Shown here: positions 5,527 to 7,092 of the stretch, piece after piece
Position numbering within the stretch: the stretch's first letter is position 1
Layout of the letters: each line of letters starts with the position of its first letter
From: Desulfohalobiaceae bacterium
GTDB lineage: Bacteria > Desulfobacterota > Desulfovibrionia > Desulfovibrionales > Desulfothermaceae
Length of the DNA: 7,092 nt
Direction: 5' to 3'
Assembly: GCA_021737115.1 (NCBI GenBank)
Contig: JAIPER010000186.1
Span: 1-7,092 of the forward strand
Position numbers and translations under genes: made by a program
Notes under the pieces: model-generated
What the model was told of the DNA's origin: nothing
Database searches by the model: none
What the model saw: the letters and a program-made list of their open reading frames with translations, nothing else

Positions 5527-6324
5527 ATGCCGGAACTCCCAGATGTCGAGGTCTTCAGACAGCGTTTGGCAGAGCATTCCCTGAACAGCGAAATCGAGAA
5601 GGTTGAGGTCAAGGACGAGCGAATTCTCAAGGACATCACGCCGCAAACGTTCGCGTCCCGGCTGAGCGGCCGCAAATTCGTCGCAACATCCCGGCATGGG
5701 AAGTATTGCTTCGTGGAAGTCGACGGTCGGACCGGCTGGCTCGTCCTCCACTTCGGCATGACCGGGACGGTCACGACGGTCCAGTCCCGGGAGGACATGC
5801 CCCGGCATGGAGCCGCGCGTTTCGTTATGGCCTCCGGTTCGGACCTGGTCTACATCTCGAAACGGAAGCTGGGGTTTATCCGTCTGATCCAGGACCGCGA
5901 GGCCTTTATCCAGGAGCAGAAGCTGGGGCCAGACCCCATGGATCCGTCCTTCGACCGGGAGACGTTTCTGGATCTCCTGGCCAAGCGCAAGGGACGGTTG
6001 AAGACCGCATTTATGAATCAGTCCTTGCTGGCAGGCATCGGGAACGTCTATGCGGACGAAATCCTTTTCCAGGCCGGACTTCATCCAGGGGTCAAGATTA
6101 GCGATCTAAGCCGGGAGCAGTTCAGTCATGTCTATGAGACCATGGATCGGGTCCTCAAGTCAGCCATCGAGCACGGAGCCGATCCGGAGCGGCTTCCCGG
6201 GGATTTCCTGACGCCGAGACGTTCTGAAAACGAGCCCTGCCCGGTCTGCGGCGGGCAGATCAAACGCATCTCCTTTTCGGGGCGATCGGCTTACTTTTGT
6301 CCATCTTGCCAGGCAAAGGCCTGA
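5527..6324 (+). CDS. mutM: Formamidopyrimidine-DNA glycosylase (Fpg/MutM family)
   Basis: This base-excision repair enzyme removes oxidised purines (8-oxoguanine, FaPy) and nicks the abasic site. The 265-residue protein starts MPELPDVEV, giving the catalytic N-terminal Pro and adjacent Glu after Met removal. Also present are Lys59 in RHGKY (E. coli Lys57 position), Met78 in LHFGMTG, the H2TH segment NQSLLAGIGNVYADEILFQ with Asn173 (about 164-182), and a C-terminal zinc finger with Cys238, 241, 258 and 261 including GRSAYFCPSC (Arg253). The intercalation loop reads SKRKLG where E. coli has PRRFG: Arg is kept but the void-filling Phe is Leu115. This suggests a variant Fpg subgroup that may differ in lesion preference. 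The start at 5527 is chosen for the MPELP N-terminus; GAGGTGA at 5516-5522 serves as ribosome site. The frame stays open upstream, but that extension would mask the catalytic Pro. Confidence 0.95.
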   Translation: MPELPDVEVFRQRLAEHSLNSEIEKVEVKDERILKDITPQTFASRLSGRKFVATSRHGKYCFVEVDGRTGWLVLHFGMTGTVTTVQSREDMPRHGAARFVMASGSDLVYISKRKLGFIRLIQDREAFIQEQKLGPDPMDPSFDRETFLDLLAKRKGRLKTAFMNQSLLAGIGNVYADEILFQAGLHPGVKISDLSREQFSHVYETMDRVLKSAIEHGADPERLPGDFLTPRRSENEPCPVCGGQIKRISFSGRSAYFCPSCQAKA

Positions 6325-6325
6325 G

Positions 6326-6341
6326 GGACCGCTTTCGGTCC
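6326..6341 (+). other. Hairpin directly after the mutM stop
   Basis: GGACCG-CTTT-CGGTCC forms a perfect 6-bp stem starting one base after the stop codon. No T run follows, so it is not a classical terminator; it may stabilise the 3' end of the transcript. A second small stem, CGAGA/TCTCG (6396-6400/6406-6410), abuts the 36-nt repeat downstream. Confidence 0.35.
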
Positions 6342-6409
6342 GGACTCTGGAAGCGAACGGATCACTATTCGGGTTTGAACTGGGAGATCCGAGGGCGAGA
6401 ACTTCTCTC

Positions 6410-6445
6410 GTCAGCCCTGCCTCTGGCAGGCCTGACATATAATTA
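6410..6445. repeat. 36-nt palindromic direct repeat, copy 2
   Basis: It is identical to 3841-3876, with the same 12-bp hairpin (one mismatch, TCT loop) and TATAATTA tail. The similarity fades after the tail. It lies in the convergent gap between mutM and the eRF1-like gene. Confidence 0.8.
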
Positions 6446-6452
6446 TTTAATT

Positions 6453-6499
6453 TATCCGTATCTGCCTCAGGACCACTCGTCCTGAGGCAAAAACGGATA
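6453..6499. terminator. Probable terminator hairpin between convergent genes
   Basis: A perfect 10-bp stem TGCCTCAGGA (6463-6472) and TCCTGAGGCA (6480-6489) has a 7-nt loop. It is extended, across a 3-by-3 internal loop, by TATCCGT (6453-6459) and ACGGATA (6493-6499). It starts one base past the stop of the minus-strand eRF1-like gene. Neither strand has a long T run, though the minus-strand exit is AT-rich. A role in ending transcription from the minus gene, or from both sides, is likely from its position. Confidence 0.6.
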
Positions 6500-7092
6500 T
6501 TATACCTTGAAACGCAGCAGGGCCCCGATCCCGTAAGTTTCAAATTCTTTATGGGATCCAAAGACGTGCTCCACTTCTGCACCCTGAGCGACAGCCTCCT
6601 CGATCATCTCTTCGGTCAGGTCCTCGGTTTTGCGCATACCCTGACTGCAGGCCGGGCATTTTTCCTGGTACGTGGACAAGATCCTGTCCTGATCGCAGAC
6701 ATAGCCGGCAAGTTTCAGATCGTTCTCCAGGACCAGGGTGTGCACCTGTCCAAAGCCCAGGGCCTCTAAAACGGGCTCTGTTCCGAGGACGGCCAGCCCC
6801 TGGGGATGGTTTTCTTCCAGAAGGCGGTTGACGGTCTGTTGCTCCCGTTCCTTCTCCCAGGTCCGGATCACGCCCAGGGCCTTTTTCCTCAGTTCGTCCG
6901 AGTGTTCCTCGGGACCAGCCTTGAACTCGGCAATGCAGCGCTCTTGCAGATATGAATGCAGATGATTGCGGAGACTCGAGATCAAATAGTCTTCGGTACT
7001 GGCCAGAATGAGCCGTTCGAAGCCTGAATCCTTGCACACGTAAAGGGCCTTCTCGGCTGCATTGCGCAGGTGATGCTGGACGTGATCCTGGA
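6500..7092 (-). CDS. Bacterial eRF1-like protein (baeRF family), C-terminal part (partial)
   Basis: The frame is open to the window edge, so the gene starts outside; 196 residues are visible, ending at TAA (6502-6500). An in-frame GTG at 7039 is unlikely to be the start because coherent sequence (QDHVQHHLRNAAEKALYV) continues upstream. The visible part matches the C-terminal region of archaeal/eukaryotic release factor 1 relatives in bacteria: ERLILASTEDY (a core strand and turn), a charged helical stretch, the segment GYVCDQDRIL...EKCPACSQGM that looks like a reduced zinc ribbon with three of the usual four cysteines, and the ending VEHVFGSHKEFETYGIGALL, a domain 3 signature. These proteins are thought to act on ribosomes or peptidyl-tRNA. 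The GGQ-containing region, if any, is outside the window, so hydrolase activity cannot be judged. Confidence 0.8.
   Translation of the reverse strand, partial: QDHVQHHLRNAAEKALYVCKDSGFERLILASTEDYLISSLRNHLHSYLQERCIAEFKAGPEEHSDELRKKALGVIRTWEKEREQQTVNRLLEENHPQGLAVLGTEPVLEALGFGQVHTLVLENDLKLAGYVCDQDRILSTYQEKCPACSQGMRKTEDLTEEMIEEAVAQGAEVEHVFGSHKEFETYGIGALLRFKV

Noticed and set aside
5305..6084. 259-codon minus-strand open frame
   Set aside because: Antisense to the unmistakable mutM gene.

Overview
This window reads like a chromosomal stretch from a deltaproteobacterium (Desulfobacterota), probably an anaerobe of the sulfate-reducer type. This is inferred from gene content (a molybdenum hydroxylase operon, a PAS histidine kinase without a partner regulator, small conserved-looking proteins of unknown function) and from intergenic DNA full of short palindromic and tandem repeats. 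No marker gene fixes the species. All complete genes have recognisable ribosome binding sites.

Layout. Positions 3-149 (+) are the C-terminus of a xanthine dehydrogenase/aldehyde oxidoreductase-type molybdopterin subunit. It is followed at 199-1179 (+) by its FAD subunit, which carries an extra cysteine-rich loop of the kind that binds a [4Fe-4S] cluster. A 74-residue unknown protein (1258-1482, +) ends at a strong hairpin. Positions 1483-1783 hold no gene but contain a half-decayed palindromic repeat, hexanucleotide repeats and CCGTGAA heptanucleotide repeats. On the minus strand come a 141-residue unknown protein (1784-2209) and, upstream of it, a soluble PAS histidine kinase (2282-3493, GTG start).

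Positions 3494-4167 are a repeat-rich gap. It holds a roughly 136-bp element with 12-bp terminal inverted repeats and internal hairpins, an imperfect tandem repeat, a 36-nt palindromic repeat with an identical second copy 2.5 kb away, and a 70-bp twin-hairpin REP-like element. Next is a broken phosphoribosyltransferase gene (4168-4651, +): an internal deletion removed the PRPP-binding part and shifted the frame. A proteasome-like Ntn hydrolase (4679-5308, -) is divergent from a Fpg/MutM DNA glycosylase (5527-6324, +), with two small palindromes between them. After a hairpin-rich convergent gap comes the C-terminal part of a bacterial eRF1-like (baeRF-type) protein (6500 to beyond 7092, -).

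The genes do not form one pathway. The clear functional units are the molybdenum hydroxylase operon and possibly the kinase with the downstream 141-residue protein. I see no phage, CRISPR, defence island or novel multi-gene system. The most interesting items are the proteasome-like protein with no visible Lys33, the deletion-broken phosphoribosyltransferase, the terminal-inverted-repeat element and the shared 36-nt palindrome.
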